Positions 17,126 to 25,542 of a DNA stretch of 39,246 nt are shown here, piece by piece. The stretch is from CAYRUP01 sp964578975. GTDB taxonomy: Bacteria > Pseudomonadota > Gammaproteobacteria > DSM-16500. Positions within the stretch are counted from its first letter, which is position 1. Each line of letters opens with the position of its first letter. The position numbers were made by a program, and so were the translations under genes. The notes beneath the pieces were generated by a model. It was not told the DNA's origin. It searched no databases and saw only the letters and a list, made by a program, of their open reading frames with translations. The stretch spans positions 1-39,246 of the forward strand of contig CAZOFA010000012.1 in the NCBI GenBank assembly GCA_964578975.1. Reading direction: 5' to 3'.

Positions 17126-18136
17126 CTAATTCTCCGCCTTCGGCTCCCGCGCCAATAACTTCTGCATTGCATCACGCGGCGTTAATTTACCGCAGACGAT
17201 AGCAAACACAGCTTCTGTGATAGGCATTTCTATTTGATGTTGATGAGCTAACTGAACAACCAATTCCGCATTACGTTTCCCTTCAACCACTTGACCAATT
17301 TCTTGTTCTGCTTCTTGTAAATTTTTACTTTGCGCGAGCGCCAAACCAAAACGACGATTGCGTGATAAATCATCCGTGCACGTCAACACCAGATCGCCCA
17401 CGCCAGTTAATCCCATGAATGTATCAGGTTCTCCACCTAATGCACTTCCTAATCGCACAATTTCGGCGAGCCCACGTGTAATAAGCGCACTGCGCGCATT
17501 CGCACCCATTTTCATGCCATCAGAAATTCCAGCCGCAATCGCTAAAACATTTTTAACCGTCCCACCAATTTCCACACCAACCACATCATGACTCGAATAA
17601 ACACGAAACGTTGAACTATTAAAACGCTTAATCAAATCCTGCGAAAATTTCGCGTCATGACTCGCCACCACCACCGCTGTCGGCAAACCTTCCGCCACTT
17701 CTTGAGCGAAAGACGGCCCTGACAAAACAGCATAGGCATGTTCTTTGCCTAAAATTTTTAACGCGACATCATGTAATAGTTGACCCGTGGTTGGATCTAA
17801 CCCTTTCGTGACCCACACAATGCGTTTCGGTGATGAGAGAAGTGGTTTAAGTTCAGTGAGCAACGAGTGAAACGCATTCGAAGGCACCGCGATTAAAATA
17901 TCTTGCACATTTGCAAGTGCATCCGCTAAATGTGCGACCGGTTTTAAGCTATCCGGAAAAACATGCCCTGGCATGTAGCGAGGATTTGTTCGCTCAGATT
18001 GCATAGATGCGGCATCAGCTGCATTATGCGTCCAAAGACGCACGCCTTGCCCTAATCGTGCAAGATAAAGGGCAAGCGCGGTTCCCCAGGAGCCTGCGCC
18101 CAGGATGGCAATCGGTTCCGGGTAGATTTTTTCCAT
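17126..18136 (-). CDS. gpsA: NAD(P)-dependent glycerol-3-phosphate dehydrogenase
   Basis: The enzyme reduces dihydroxyacetone phosphate to sn-glycerol 3-phosphate for phospholipid synthesis. The nucleotide-binding motif AILGAGSWGTALALYLAR is at the N-terminus. WVTKGLDP, VLSGPSFAQEVAEGLPTAVVVAS, and VEIGGTVKNVLAIAAGISDGMKMGANARSALITRGLAEI, with the catalytic Lys in GTVKN, are all conserved. The length of 336 is normal. The start codon touches the stop of secB, and the cluster yibN-grxC-secB-gpsA reads as one operon on the minus strand, the same order as in E. coli. Confidence 0.97.
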   Translation of the reverse strand: MEKIYPEPIAILGAGSWGTALALYLARLGQGVRLWTHNAADAASMQSERTNPRYMPGHVFPDSLKPVAHLADALANVQDILIAVPSNAFHSLLTELKPLLSSPKRIVWVTKGLDPTTGQLLHDVALKILGKEHAYAVLSGPSFAQEVAEGLPTAVVVASHDAKFSQDLIKRFNSSTFRVYSSHDVVGVEIGGTVKNVLAIAAGISDGMKMGANARSALITRGLAEIVRLGSALGGEPDTFMGLTGVGDLVLTCTDDLSRNRRFGLALAQSKNLQEAEQEIGQVVEGKRNAELVVQLAHQHQIEMPITEAVFAIVCGKLTPRDAMQKLLAREPKAEN

Positions 18137-18637
18137 TTAATGTACCTTGGTTTCGGAATCGTCTTCCGTTTTTTTACCGCTTTTTTGTTGCTCTTCCACG
18201 TGTTGTGTATACAGCGCATCAAAATTAACGGGCGCTAAAATTAATTGCGGGAATCCGCCACGCACGACGACATCAGAAATCACTTCACGCGCATAAGGGA
18301 ACAAAATATTCGGACAGAAACTGCCGAGCATCGGACGTATTTGATCCGCTGGAATGTTCGCCATCACAAACACGCCGGCTAAATGCACTTCGATAATAAA
18401 AGCAGGTTTTTTCGAGGTGGTGACAGTTGCAGTGACGGAAAGCACCACTTCATGGGTGTTTTCTTGAATGCGATTACTCTTGGTTTCTAAATTTAATTGC
18501 ACTTCCGGTTTCCAATCTTCCACAAAGGTTTGCGGTGTGTTCGGCGCTTCATAAGAAAGATCTTTCAAATAAATTCGTTGAATTTCAAAGTGCGGTGCAT
18601 TAGATGATGAGTTGGTGGGGGTTGGGTTACTTTGCAT
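18137..18637 (-). CDS. secB: Protein-export chaperone SecB
   Basis: This tetrameric cytosolic chaperone holds preproteins unfolded and passes them to SecA. Recognisable parts are FEIQRIYLKDLSYEAPNTP, the EVVLSVTATV strand, FIIEVHLAGVFVMANIPADQIRPMLGSFCPNILFPYAREVISDVVVRGGFPQLILAPVNFDALY, and an acidic/His tail. At 166 residues it is slightly longer than E. coli SecB (155), with a longer charged C-terminus. It lies two bases from grxC and abuts gpsA. Confidence 0.97.
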   Translation of the reverse strand: MQSNPTPTNSSSNAPHFEIQRIYLKDLSYEAPNTPQTFVEDWKPEVQLNLETKSNRIQENTHEVVLSVTATVTTSKKPAFIIEVHLAGVFVMANIPADQIRPMLGSFCPNILFPYAREVISDVVVRGGFPQLILAPVNFDALYTQHVEEQQKSGKKTEDDSETKVH

Positions 18638-18639
18638 AA

Positions 18640-18909
18640 TTATTTTTCCTTATTAATTTGTAATAAAACATCTAGTTTTCCCGTTTTTTCTGCTTGGGAC
18701 AGATCGTCAAACCCGCCAATCAATTGGTCATTAATAAAAATTTGCGGGACGGTACGACGACCGCTTAAGCGTTCCATTTCAGCACGTTGCAGGTCATCTA
18801 AATCGATGCGAATTTCTTGATAGCTCACCTGCTTTTTATCAAGTAATTGCTTGGCCCAGGTGCAATAAGAACAATTTGCTTTCGAATAAATAATAATTTT
18901 TGCTTGCAT
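18640..18909 (-). CDS. grxC: Glutaredoxin 3
   Basis: This is an 89-residue thioredoxin-fold oxidoreductase that uses glutathione to reduce disulfides. The active site near residues 13-16 is C-S-Y-C, not the usual C-P-Y-C; Ser variants are known among glutaredoxins. The cis-Pro loop (TVPQIFIND) and the glutathione-binding GGFDDL are intact. It sits between yibN and secB with two-base gaps. Confidence 0.94.
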   Translation of the reverse strand: MQAKIIIYSKANCSYCTWAKQLLDKKQVSYQEIRIDLDDLQRAEMERLSGRRTVPQIFINDQLIGGFDDLSQAEKTGKLDVLLQINKEK

Positions 18910-18911
18910 GA

Positions 18912-19334
18912 TTATCCCTTGACTAAAGGCATATCAGCAGCGCGCCACGCATTGATGCCACCCGATAACACTTGGACTTGAAAACCTTGAGACATTAATT
19001 GATTGGCAGCGCGTGATGATTCATTTCCCGTCGCACAGACTAATAAAATAGGCTGCAGTTTGAATTTTTCAATTTTTTTGATTTTGTCATTTAATTCATT
19101 TAATGGCAGTGAAATCGAATTGACAATATGGCCTGCCAAATATGCCTCGCGATTGCGTATATCCACCACCGCTGCTTTGTCATGATTCATGAGGTGCACG
19201 GCGGCACTAGGCGTCACTTTGTTAGCGCCACGTTTTAATTTTATAAATTCAAGAATGAATAATAAACCCAAAACCAGCACGAGTGCCATGACCAGGGTTG
19301 AATGATGTCCGATAAAAACCACAAAATCTTGCAT
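18912..19334 (-). CDS. yibN: Membrane-anchored rhodanese-domain protein (YibN-like)
   Basis: I chose the ATG at 19332-19334: MQDFVVFIGHHSTLVMALVL matches the start of E. coli YibN as I recall it, and GGAT is upstream; a GTG 12 bases earlier is less likely. One N-terminal membrane helix (about 11-30) is followed by a single rhodanese domain (AAVVDIRNREAYLAGHIVNSISLP; ILLVCATGNESSRAANQL). The Cys of CATGNESS is the expected persulfide-forming residue. The physiological substrate is unknown. It is the first gene of the yibN-grxC-secB-gpsA operon. Confidence 0.9.
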   Translation of the reverse strand: MQDFVVFIGHHSTLVMALVLVLGLLFILEFIKLKRGANKVTPSAAVHLMNHDKAAVVDIRNREAYLAGHIVNSISLPLNELNDKIKKIEKFKLQPILLVCATGNESSRAANQLMSQGFQVQVLSGGINAWRAADMPLVKG

Positions 19335-19451
19335 AATGTTATCCACTTTTCAGAGGGAGTGATTATACACAAATAGCCGCTCACCTCAAATATTTTGCTT
19401 CTGCTCAATGCCGTTATACAATGGGTAAAAGGAACGTTCGGTAGAGCAAAA

Positions 19452-19952
19452 ATGCAGCAAACAAAACAAATGGATTATGTTCGTTTTGCTATGTCATTTA
19501 TCCGCTGGGTCGGTTTGACGCTGTTTACGTTATTTATTTGGCATACCATCCTCGACAATATCATCTTCTATACCCAAGAAAAAAATAAAGAACTCTATGA
19601 GCTGATCACCAAAAAAAAATTAGAAATCGATCTATTTTCCGAACGACAAAAAAACTTGTTGGAGTTTACGTCGCGACTGCAGTTTATTGCCAGTTTAAAT
19701 CAACGAAATAATGAAGCGGCACAATTGCTCGATGAATTGAGCAAAGCGACGCCGAATTTTGTGATCATCGATCAATTGAAACGACAGGGGAAAGAAATTT
19801 TTTTAGCAGGCTCAACGCATTCGGATGTTGAGTTAATACAATTCCTCGGAAACATCGATCAATCGGTTCTTTTTACCCAGCCATTAATCACGAATTTAAA
19901 TACGATTAATCAACGACGGTATTTTCAATTAACCACATGGATAAAAACATGA
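19452..19952 (+). CDS. pilN: PilN-like type IV pilus assembly protein
   Basis: The 166-residue inner-membrane protein has one N-terminal helix (about 15-33, FIRWVGLTLFTLFIWHTIL), a coiled coil and a small periplasmic domain. LLDELSKATPNFVIIDQLKRQGKEIFLAGSTHSDVELIQFLGNIDQS resembles the PilN segment LLDEL...TPxxVxLxxLxxxGxxIxLxGxA. I used the first ATG (19452); a TTG at 19395 would add 19 residues. PilN normally works with PilM, PilO and PilP to align the pilus machine. Here only pilO follows (ATGA overlap), with no pilM, pilP or pilQ on either side. Confidence 0.72.
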   Translation: MQQTKQMDYVRFAMSFIRWVGLTLFTLFIWHTILDNIIFYTQEKNKELYELITKKKLEIDLFSERQKNLLEFTSRLQFIASLNQRNNEAAQLLDELSKATPNFVIIDQLKRQGKEIFLAGSTHSDVELIQFLGNIDQSVLFTQPLITNLNTINQRRYFQLTTWIKT

Positions 19953-20497
19953 AGATCATCCAGCATGTGATGATTGTGACGGTGTGCGCGGTGATTGCGA
20001 TCGTGTGGTATCAATGTGACATTAAAACATTAAGACAAGATCTCGTTTTAGCAAACTTACAAGAATATAATTATCAACAACAAATGAAAATTTTGTTACG
20101 TCAAGAATTTGAACTGGAAGAACGTGTCGCACAATTTTCTAAAGTACAAAATACTTTAAATGAATGGCAAAAAAAATTTATTAAATATGATGATTTAAAA
20201 AAATTAATTACCACGATCAAATCGATGGGGCGTGCAGAAAAACTTAACTTTCAAACCTTTGATCAAGCTTTCGCAAGTAAAGACAATAATTATCACAAAC
20301 AAACATTTAAAATTGTGATGACAGGGGAATATGCTCCCACAGCAACTTTTATTAAACAAATTGCCAAATTACCGTGGATTGTGGTGGTGGGTGATTTTAC
20401 CATTTCGCGTTTTGAACAATCTGATTTTACGCCTTCGCTGTTAACCGAACTCAATATTGATGTTTATCATCTCAGCGATAATAAAAAAATATTTTGA
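19949..20497 (+). CDS. pilO: PilO-like type IV pilus assembly protein
   Basis: The 182-residue protein has an N-terminal membrane helix (about 4-22), a long coiled coil (about 30-85) and a C-terminal ferredoxin-like domain: LKKLITTIKSMGRAEKLNFQTFDQAF, then FKIVMTGEYAPTATFIKQIAKLPWIVVVGDFTI. This fits PilO, where a similar G-x-Y-x-x-x-x-x-F-I-x-x-I-x-x-L-P-x-I-V block is typical. The start overlaps the pilN stop as ATGA (19949-19952); an ATG 12 bases earlier is possible. Divergence is high, so it may serve another secretion system of the same fold. Confidence 0.7.
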   Translation: MKIIQHVMIVTVCAVIAIVWYQCDIKTLRQDLVLANLQEYNYQQQMKILLRQEFELEERVAQFSKVQNTLNEWQKKFIKYDDLKKLITTIKSMGRAEKLNFQTFDQAFASKDNNYHKQTFKIVMTGEYAPTATFIKQIAKLPWIVVVGDFTISRFEQSDFTPSLLTELNIDVYHLSDNKKIF

Positions 20498-20507
20498 ATA
20501 ATCGACG

Positions 20508-20513
20508 TTGACA
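20508..20513 (+). promoter_or_regulatory. Possible -35 element upstream of the secreted protein gene
   Basis: A perfect TTGACA lies 51 bp before the GTG at 20565. The -10 region is weak (CATCAT at 17 bp, CATATT at 20 bp), so this is only a candidate. Confidence 0.3.
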
Positions 20514-20564
20514 AGCATCTCTCATCTATCCATCATATTTTCCTTTTGAATAAGGAAGCTCAAC

Positions 20565-21002
20565 GTGAAAAAGTCTATGATTTCTGTTTTATCTTTTTTT
20601 GCCGCCACTCAATTATTTGCCGCGCAACAGACAGCGCATACTTGGCATACTGTTACCGCAACGGATGGTCAATGGAATGCGACACTGCAAGTGATTAGTG
20701 AAGCAGACCATGCTTGGTTTGTCGGACCCGATGGTCAAACTAAAATATCTGGATTCAAACTGGATTCATCCGCACCACAAAAATATGGTTTTGATTTTGA
20801 TAATGAAACAGATTATAACGTAGCGTATAGCTTAACGTTGACTGAACAAACGAGTAATTCAAACTTTAGTGCTAAAGCATGTATTTTTGTCGTCACTGCA
20901 AAAGGTGCCGCGCAACCTGATATCACTGCGCTTCCCTACAATGGTGCAAATTGCCAATGGAAAATTAACGTCGGTGTCGGCGAAGATTTTACGGTGGGAT
21001 AA
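20565..21002 (+). CDS. Small secreted protein of unknown function
   Basis: The gene starts with GTG, supported by TAAGGAAG six bases upstream. The 145-residue product has a signal peptide (MKKSMISVLSFFAATQLFAA, cleaved after about residue 20) and a mature domain of about 125 residues rich in beta-type sequence, with only two Cys (in KACIFVV and GANCQWKI) that could form a disulfide. I do not recognise the family. It is probably periplasmic or outer-surface. It lies 67 bp after pilO and ends at a palindromic repeat shared with the convergent gene. Confidence 0.8.
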   Translation: MKKSMISVLSFFAATQLFAAQQTAHTWHTVTATDGQWNATLQVISEADHAWFVGPDGQTKISGFKLDSSAPQKYGFDFDNETDYNVAYSLTLTEQTSNSNFSAKACIFVVTAKGAAQPDITALPYNGANCQWKINVGVGEDFTVG

Positions 21003-21006
21003 TCTC

Positions 21007-21089
21007 CGTCATTGCGAGCGCAAGCGAAGCAATCCAGGTTTTAGTGTTTAAGAAAACTTGGGATTGCTTCGTTTGCGCTCGCAATGACG
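21007..21089. repeat. 83-bp palindromic repeat, possible bidirectional terminator
   Basis: 29-bp arms at 21007-21035 and 21061-21089 are inverted copies with one mismatch (28/29) around a 25-base loop. The arm begins CGTCATTGCGAGCGCAAGCG. Very similar GTCATTGCGAG...GAAGCAATCC palindromes are widespread in bacterial genomes, including intracellular ones (recall). It fills the gap between two convergent genes and would form a strong hairpin in both transcripts. Confidence 0.85.
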
Positions 21090-21094
21090 AGATA

Positions 21095-21463
21095 TTAATA
21101 ACGCATCAACGTCTTCGGTGTACCTGGAATCGTGATAATCATGTAACAATTATTACAACCCGATGAAACGCAAGTGGCGCTGTTCGGTGTTGTGACGACG
21201 CTACAACCACCGCTTTCACCATTGCAAGTGCAATCAAAATCTCCGGTAATGCCATTTCCCCCGCGCATGCGCGCAACCGCTCGGGTTTTAGAAACTTTCT
21301 GCACCACATAACCTTGTTTTACCGTGATATTGTTTTTGTGAATGACAACTCCTTTGGGAGCAGGGCCTTTCAGTTTTGTTTGAGTAGCGCTCGTCATTTC
21401 TTTTGCGTACGACAGACCTATCATTAAACTCAAGGCAGTGAGCACGATCAAAAAAATTCGCAT
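21095..21463 (-). CDS. Small secreted Cys-rich protein of unknown function
   Basis: I chose the ATG at 21461-21463 because GGAGGAAAT precedes it and the product then starts with a signal peptide (MRIFLIVLTALSLMIGLSYA). A longer in-frame start at 21526 overlaps benE. The mature part (about 100 residues) has a basic N-terminal half and a compact C-terminal cluster of Cys: DCTCNGESGGC, ATC, GCNNCYM, seven Cys within about 40 residues. Cys spacing of C-x-C...C...C...C-x-x-C suggests disulfides or metal binding. I do not recognise the family. Confidence 0.78.
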   Translation of the reverse strand: MRIFLIVLTALSLMIGLSYAKEMTSATQTKLKGPAPKGVVIHKNNITVKQGYVVQKVSKTRAVARMRGGNGITGDFDCTCNGESGGCSVVTTPNSATCVSSGCNNCYMIITIPGTPKTLMRY

Positions 21464-21494
21464 ATTTCCTCCGTGAATAATTAGACGAAATATA

Positions 21495-22640
21495 TCATAG
21501 CACGACCAGTGTAATAATCCCTGCAATCAAGCCCCAAAATGCCGCGCTAATACCAAATAAAGTGATTCCCGATGCCGACACTAATAGCGTGATTAAAGCG
21601 GCTTCGCGTTGATGATCATCTTGCAAGGCGATTTTCAAACTGGTGTTGATGGTATTAAGCAAAGCAAGGCCTGCGATTGCAAAAATTAATTCATTGGGCA
21701 GAGCGGTAAAGAGTACGACAATGGTTGCGCCCACCAAACCTAATAACAAATAAAAAATTCCGGCCGCGATCGCTGCTTTATAACGGTTGGCCGGATCCGC
21801 ATCTGCTTCTTTTCCAAGACAAATTCCCGCCGTAATCGCGGCTAAACAAACATTAAATCCACCAAAAGGTGCCACGATGAGATTGGTTAACCCAAGCCAG
21901 CTCATCACCTTTGAAACCGGTGGGTGAAAGCCGGATGCTTGAATAATAGCAACGCCAGGAAGATTTTGTGATGTCATCGTGACGATAAAAAGTGGAATAC
22001 CTACACCGATCATGGTTGCGATGGAAAAGGTTGGCATGATAAATGAAGGGGTCGAGAGTGCGACATGAAAATTCTCAAGATGAAATAATCCTTGCAGATA
22101 ACTGACTCCCATCCCTAAAAACAAAACAATGAGAATGACAAAACGCGGAAATATTTTTTTTCCAATTAAAAAAGTCATAAACATCGCAAACACCAGCAAG
22201 AATTGATGTTGCATCGAGGTAAAAATATTGATGCCAAAATGAAAAAGAATTCCGGCTAACATCGCAGCGGCGAGTGAGCCTGGTATGCGCGCCATGGTTT
22301 TTTCAAACGCACCGGTGACACCGGAAAATAAAATCAACAACGCTGAAAAAATAAATGCGCCAATGGCGTTTGCCATCGGCACGCCCGATAAACTAGTTAT
22401 CAACAAAGCGGCACCGGGTGTAGACCATGCTGTCAAAATAGGAATCCGGTAATAAAGCGAAAGTCCGATCGACGTGATACCGACACCCACCAGCACCGCA
22501 CACAGCCACGAACTGATTTGCGCTGTACTCGCCCCGGCGGCCGTTGCGGCTTGAAAAATAAGAACGGTGGAACTGGTCACACCGACGAGTACGGCAACAA
22601 AACCTGCGGTGATATTCGATACTGAGAAAGGGATGCGCAT
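21495..22640 (-). CDS. BenE-family transporter (benzoate/H+ symporter family)
   Basis: The 381-residue protein is almost entirely membrane helices (about 11-12). The N-terminal SNITAGFVAVLVGVTSSTVLIFQAA and the central TAWSTPGAALL, GFHPPVSKVM and APFGGFNVCLAAITAGICLGKEADADP match BenE/YdcO proteins. The family is named for benzoate uptake, but most members have no proven substrate and no aromatic degradation genes are nearby, so the substrate here is unknown. The gene precedes the small Cys-rich gene by 31 bp on the same strand, but that gene has its own strong ribosome site. Confidence 0.9.
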   Translation of the reverse strand: MRIPFSVSNITAGFVAVLVGVTSSTVLIFQAATAAGASTAQISSWLCAVLVGVGITSIGLSLYYRIPILTAWSTPGAALLITSLSGVPMANAIGAFIFSALLILFSGVTGAFEKTMARIPGSLAAAMLAGILFHFGINIFTSMQHQFLLVFAMFMTFLIGKKIFPRFVILIVLFLGMGVSYLQGLFHLENFHVALSTPSFIMPTFSIATMIGVGIPLFIVTMTSQNLPGVAIIQASGFHPPVSKVMSWLGLTNLIVAPFGGFNVCLAAITAGICLGKEADADPANRYKAAIAAGIFYLLLGLVGATIVVLFTALPNELIFAIAGLALLNTINTSLKIALQDDHQREAALITLLVSASGITLFGISAAFWGLIAGIITLVVL

Positions 22641-22778
22641 AAGCTACTCTATAAATTAAAAAAATCGGCTTAGTGTAGCAATGTTTTAACATGACGAGGA
22701 GTGCTTTTATTCTCTGGCGAGCAATGTCGCGCGGTGTTATTCTATGCAACTTCCCAGGAGTCTAAAGAGTTAACAACT

Positions 22779-23717
22779 ATGCCTAAACCGTATTTAAGTA
22801 TCGTCATACCTGTCTATAACGAGGCGGACAATCTTGAAAACCTTTATTCGCGCTTAACAACTGTATTGGATCAGTGCGGAAAAACCTATGAAATCATTTT
22901 AGTGAATGATGGCAGTCGAGATGGAACGGAGGCAATTTTAAATAGTTTTTATGAACGTCGTCCTGAGCATTTTCGCATTGTGCATTTTAATGGAAATTTC
23001 GGTCAGCATATGGCGATTACGGCGGGATTCGAACGTGCGCGGGGTGAGGTGATAGTGACACTCGATGCCGATTTACAAAATCCACCGGAAGAAATTCCTA
23101 AGTTGGTCGAGGCGATTGAAAAAGGCCATGATTATGTGGGTACGATTCGTAAAAATAGACAAGACAGTTGGTTTCGTCGTTTTGCCTCGCGTTTAAATAA
23201 TTCGATTCGTGCGCGCATTACCGGCATTGTCATGACTGATCAAGGTTGTATGTTGCGTGCCTACAAACGTCATGTGGTGGATGCAGTGGTGTCGAGTCGT
23301 GAATCCAGTATTTATATTCCAGCACTTGCTTATAGTTATGCAAGTCATCCGACGGAAATTGAAGTTGAACACAGCTCACGCGCCGCGGGCACCTCTAAAT
23401 ATAATTTATATAAATTATTACGTTTGAATTTTGATTTAATGACAGGATTTTCGTTAGTCCCGTTACAGATCTTTACGCTGTTCGGCATTCTCGTTTCCAT
23501 CTTAAGCACACTCTTCGTGATTTATTTATTTTTCCGCCGTATATTTATCGGCCCTGAGGCAGAAGGTATGTTTACCTTGTTTGCGATCGGTTATTTTTTA
23601 TTTGGTGTGACGCTCATGGGCTTAGGCATTGTCGGTGAATACATTGGGCGCATTTACAAAGATGTGCGTCAACGTCCATTTTTTATTGTGCGCGAAATGC
23701 GAGGAAAAGATGAATGA
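22779..23717 (+). CDS. arnC: ArnC, undecaprenyl-phosphate 4-deoxy-4-formamido-L-arabinose transferase
   Basis: This is a family-2 glycosyltransferase that moves a formylated amino sugar from UDP to undecaprenyl phosphate in the inner membrane. The start PYLSIVIPVYNEADNLENL, the donor-binding DGSRDGT, LDADLQNPPEEIPKLVEAI, GTIRKNRQDSWFRRFAS, and QGCMLRAYKRHVVDAV closely follow E. coli ArnC. Two C-terminal membrane helices (about 215-240 and 255-285) and the end GEYIGRIYKDVRQRPFFIV are also typical. The ATG at 22779 gives 312 residues; an earlier in-frame start adds 26 unconserved residues. The stop overlaps arnD (ATGA). Confidence 0.9.
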   Translation: MPKPYLSIVIPVYNEADNLENLYSRLTTVLDQCGKTYEIILVNDGSRDGTEAILNSFYERRPEHFRIVHFNGNFGQHMAITAGFERARGEVIVTLDADLQNPPEEIPKLVEAIEKGHDYVGTIRKNRQDSWFRRFASRLNNSIRARITGIVMTDQGCMLRAYKRHVVDAVVSSRESSIYIPALAYSYASHPTEIEVEHSSRAAGTSKYNLYKLLRLNFDLMTGFSLVPLQIFTLFGILVSILSTLFVIYLFFRRIFIGPEAEGMFTLFAIGYFLFGVTLMGLGIVGEYIGRIYKDVRQRPFFIVREMRGKDE

Positions 23718-24622
23718 CGAAAACACTCGCCATTAAAGTGGATGTCGACACTGATCGTGGCACGCGCATTGGTGTTCCCAATTTATTAAAATTATTTGCT
23801 GAATTAAATATTCCTGCGACGTTTTTATTTTCGCTCGGCCCTGATAACACGGGACGTGCGATCAAACGTATTTTTCGCCCGGGATTTTTAAAAAAAGTGA
23901 GTCGCAGTAGTGTCGTGAGTACTTATGGGTTACGTACATTACTCAATGGAACCTTGTTGCCAGCGCCGCATATTGGTCGACGCAATCAACAAATCATGCT
24001 GCAAGCGCAACAAGCCGGACATGAAGTGGGTATTCATTGTTATGATCATATACGTTGGCAAGATGGTTTAGCGCACATGACGCAAGACGAAGTGTTAGCG
24101 GAATTTGCCAAAGCGCGAAACGAGTTCCAGCGGATTTTTAATGTCGCGGCGAAAACAGCGGGCGCTGCTGGTTGGCAAGCAAATGCATTGAGTTTAGCGG
24201 TGTATGATCAAGCGGATTTAACTTATGCAAGTGATGCACGCGGGACTTGTCCGTTTTATCCGCGTGTGGGAAACATCACATTTAAAACGCTACAAATTCC
24301 AACCAATCTTCCCACACTCGATGAATTGTTAGGGCGTCCAGAATATCCCATGCAAACACTCGCGGATTTTTATTTGCAACGTTTAGTGAGTGATAGGACT
24401 AACACATTCACAACCCACGCAGAAATCGAAGGCATGAAACATTTAGCTTGGTTTAGAGAATTTTTAGTAAAAGCAAAACAACAAAACATCCAATTTATTA
24501 AAGGCTGCGACATTGCGCGTCAATCATTAACAAATCCAAATGCAATTCCAGTGTGCGATTTGCTGCAAGGTGAAGTTGATGGTCGCAGTGGCACGATGGC
24601 AGTACAAGGTCAATCCTCATGA
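23714..24622 (+). CDS. arnD: ArnD, 4-deoxy-4-formamido-L-arabinose-phosphoundecaprenol deformylase
   Basis: This 302-residue polysaccharide-deacetylase-fold enzyme removes the formyl group after transfer to the lipid carrier. The metal-binding Asp is in KVDVDTDRGTRIGVPNLLKLF and the His pair in HEVGIHCYDHIRWQ. GPDNTGR, GAAGWQANALSLAVYDQADLTYASDARGTCPFYP, QIPTNLPTLDELLGRPE and FTTHAEIEGMKHLAWFREFL all mirror E. coli ArnD. The gene overlaps arnC and the formyltransferase by ATGA on both sides, so the three are translated together. A related use, on another amino sugar as in Francisella NaxD, cannot be ruled out. Confidence 0.9.
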   Translation: MTKTLAIKVDVDTDRGTRIGVPNLLKLFAELNIPATFLFSLGPDNTGRAIKRIFRPGFLKKVSRSSVVSTYGLRTLLNGTLLPAPHIGRRNQQIMLQAQQAGHEVGIHCYDHIRWQDGLAHMTQDEVLAEFAKARNEFQRIFNVAAKTAGAAGWQANALSLAVYDQADLTYASDARGTCPFYPRVGNITFKTLQIPTNLPTLDELLGRPEYPMQTLADFYLQRLVSDRTNTFTTHAEIEGMKHLAWFREFLVKAKQQNIQFIKGCDIARQSLTNPNAIPVCDLLQGEVDGRSGTMAVQGQSS

Positions 24623-25542
24623 AACTATTTTTATTTCTTGGCTCACGCCGTGGTTATGCGGTGTTAAAAAAATTAATTGCTGCAAAAGCGAATATTTGCG
24701 GCATTTTGTGTTTAGTGGAAGATCCTCATGAAGAACAATATCATCCAAAAGTGACCGCACTCGCAAAAGAACATGACATCGAACTATTTTATTCCGATAA
24801 AGTAAAATCATCCGAATATAGTCAGGTATTACAAAAAATTAAACCGGATATTGCTTTTGCCATTGGTTGGCGCTATTTGATTACCAAAGAAGCTTATAGC
24901 ATTCCAGCGCAAGGCACGTTAATTATTCATGATTCGTTGTTACCAACCTATCGTGGATTTGCCCCGATGAATTGGGCAATTATCAATGGCGAAGAAAAAA
25001 CCGGCGTGACGTTATTTCATATTGCAGAAGGTGTAGATTGTGGCCCGATCGTCGATCAACTGGCGACTGAGATTACGTTGCAAGACACCGCAAAAACGGT
25101 CGATGAAAAAATTATAAAATTATACGAAGAAATTATTATAAAAAATTTACCGGCGCTCACCGCGGGCACCGCGAAAGCCACTCCGCAAAATGAAGCATTA
25201 GCGTCCTACACCTGCAAACGCACACCTTCTGACGGTGAAATAAATTGGCAACAATCCGCATTACAAATTTATAATTTTATTCGCGGATTAACTCATCCTT
25301 TTCCGGGTGCTTATACCACATTGCGCGGCCAAAAAATCTTGATTTGGAGTGCTGAATTACCCGCGAAAAATCTCAATTATGTGGGCAATGTGCCTGGCCG
25401 CATACTGGGTAAAGTCAATGGCATGATCGAGGTTTTAACCGGTAAAGGAATATTACGCCTGGGGCGCTTGCAATTTGTTGATGAAGAAGAAAAAAGTGCG
25501 CAAGATATCAGTGTCAGCGTGAAAGATACCTTTGGTATTTGA
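24619..25542 (+). CDS. Stand-alone formyltransferase related to the ArnA N-terminal domain
   Basis: The 307 residues correspond to the formyltransferase half of ArnA (about 1-304), which formylates UDP-L-Ara4N with N10-formyltetrahydrofolate. The decarboxylase half is absent. Conserved parts are HDSLLPTYRGFAPMNWAIINGEEKTGVTLFH and GVDCGPIVDQL, so the catalytic His and Asp are present. The Asn expected two residues before the His (N-L-H in E. coli ArnA) is Ile here (LIIHDSLLP). The C-terminal domain (TCKRTPSDGEINW, HPFPGAYTTLRGQKILIW) is intact. This could be a variant family active on another nucleotide sugar. The start overlaps the arnD stop (ATGA). Confidence 0.82.
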   Translation: MKLFLFLGSRRGYAVLKKLIAAKANICGILCLVEDPHEEQYHPKVTALAKEHDIELFYSDKVKSSEYSQVLQKIKPDIAFAIGWRYLITKEAYSIPAQGTLIIHDSLLPTYRGFAPMNWAIINGEEKTGVTLFHIAEGVDCGPIVDQLATEITLQDTAKTVDEKIIKLYEEIIIKNLPALTAGTAKATPQNEALASYTCKRTPSDGEINWQQSALQIYNFIRGLTHPFPGAYTTLRGQKILIWSAELPAKNLNYVGNVPGRILGKVNGMIEVLTGKGILRLGRLQFVDEEEKSAQDISVSVKDTFGI

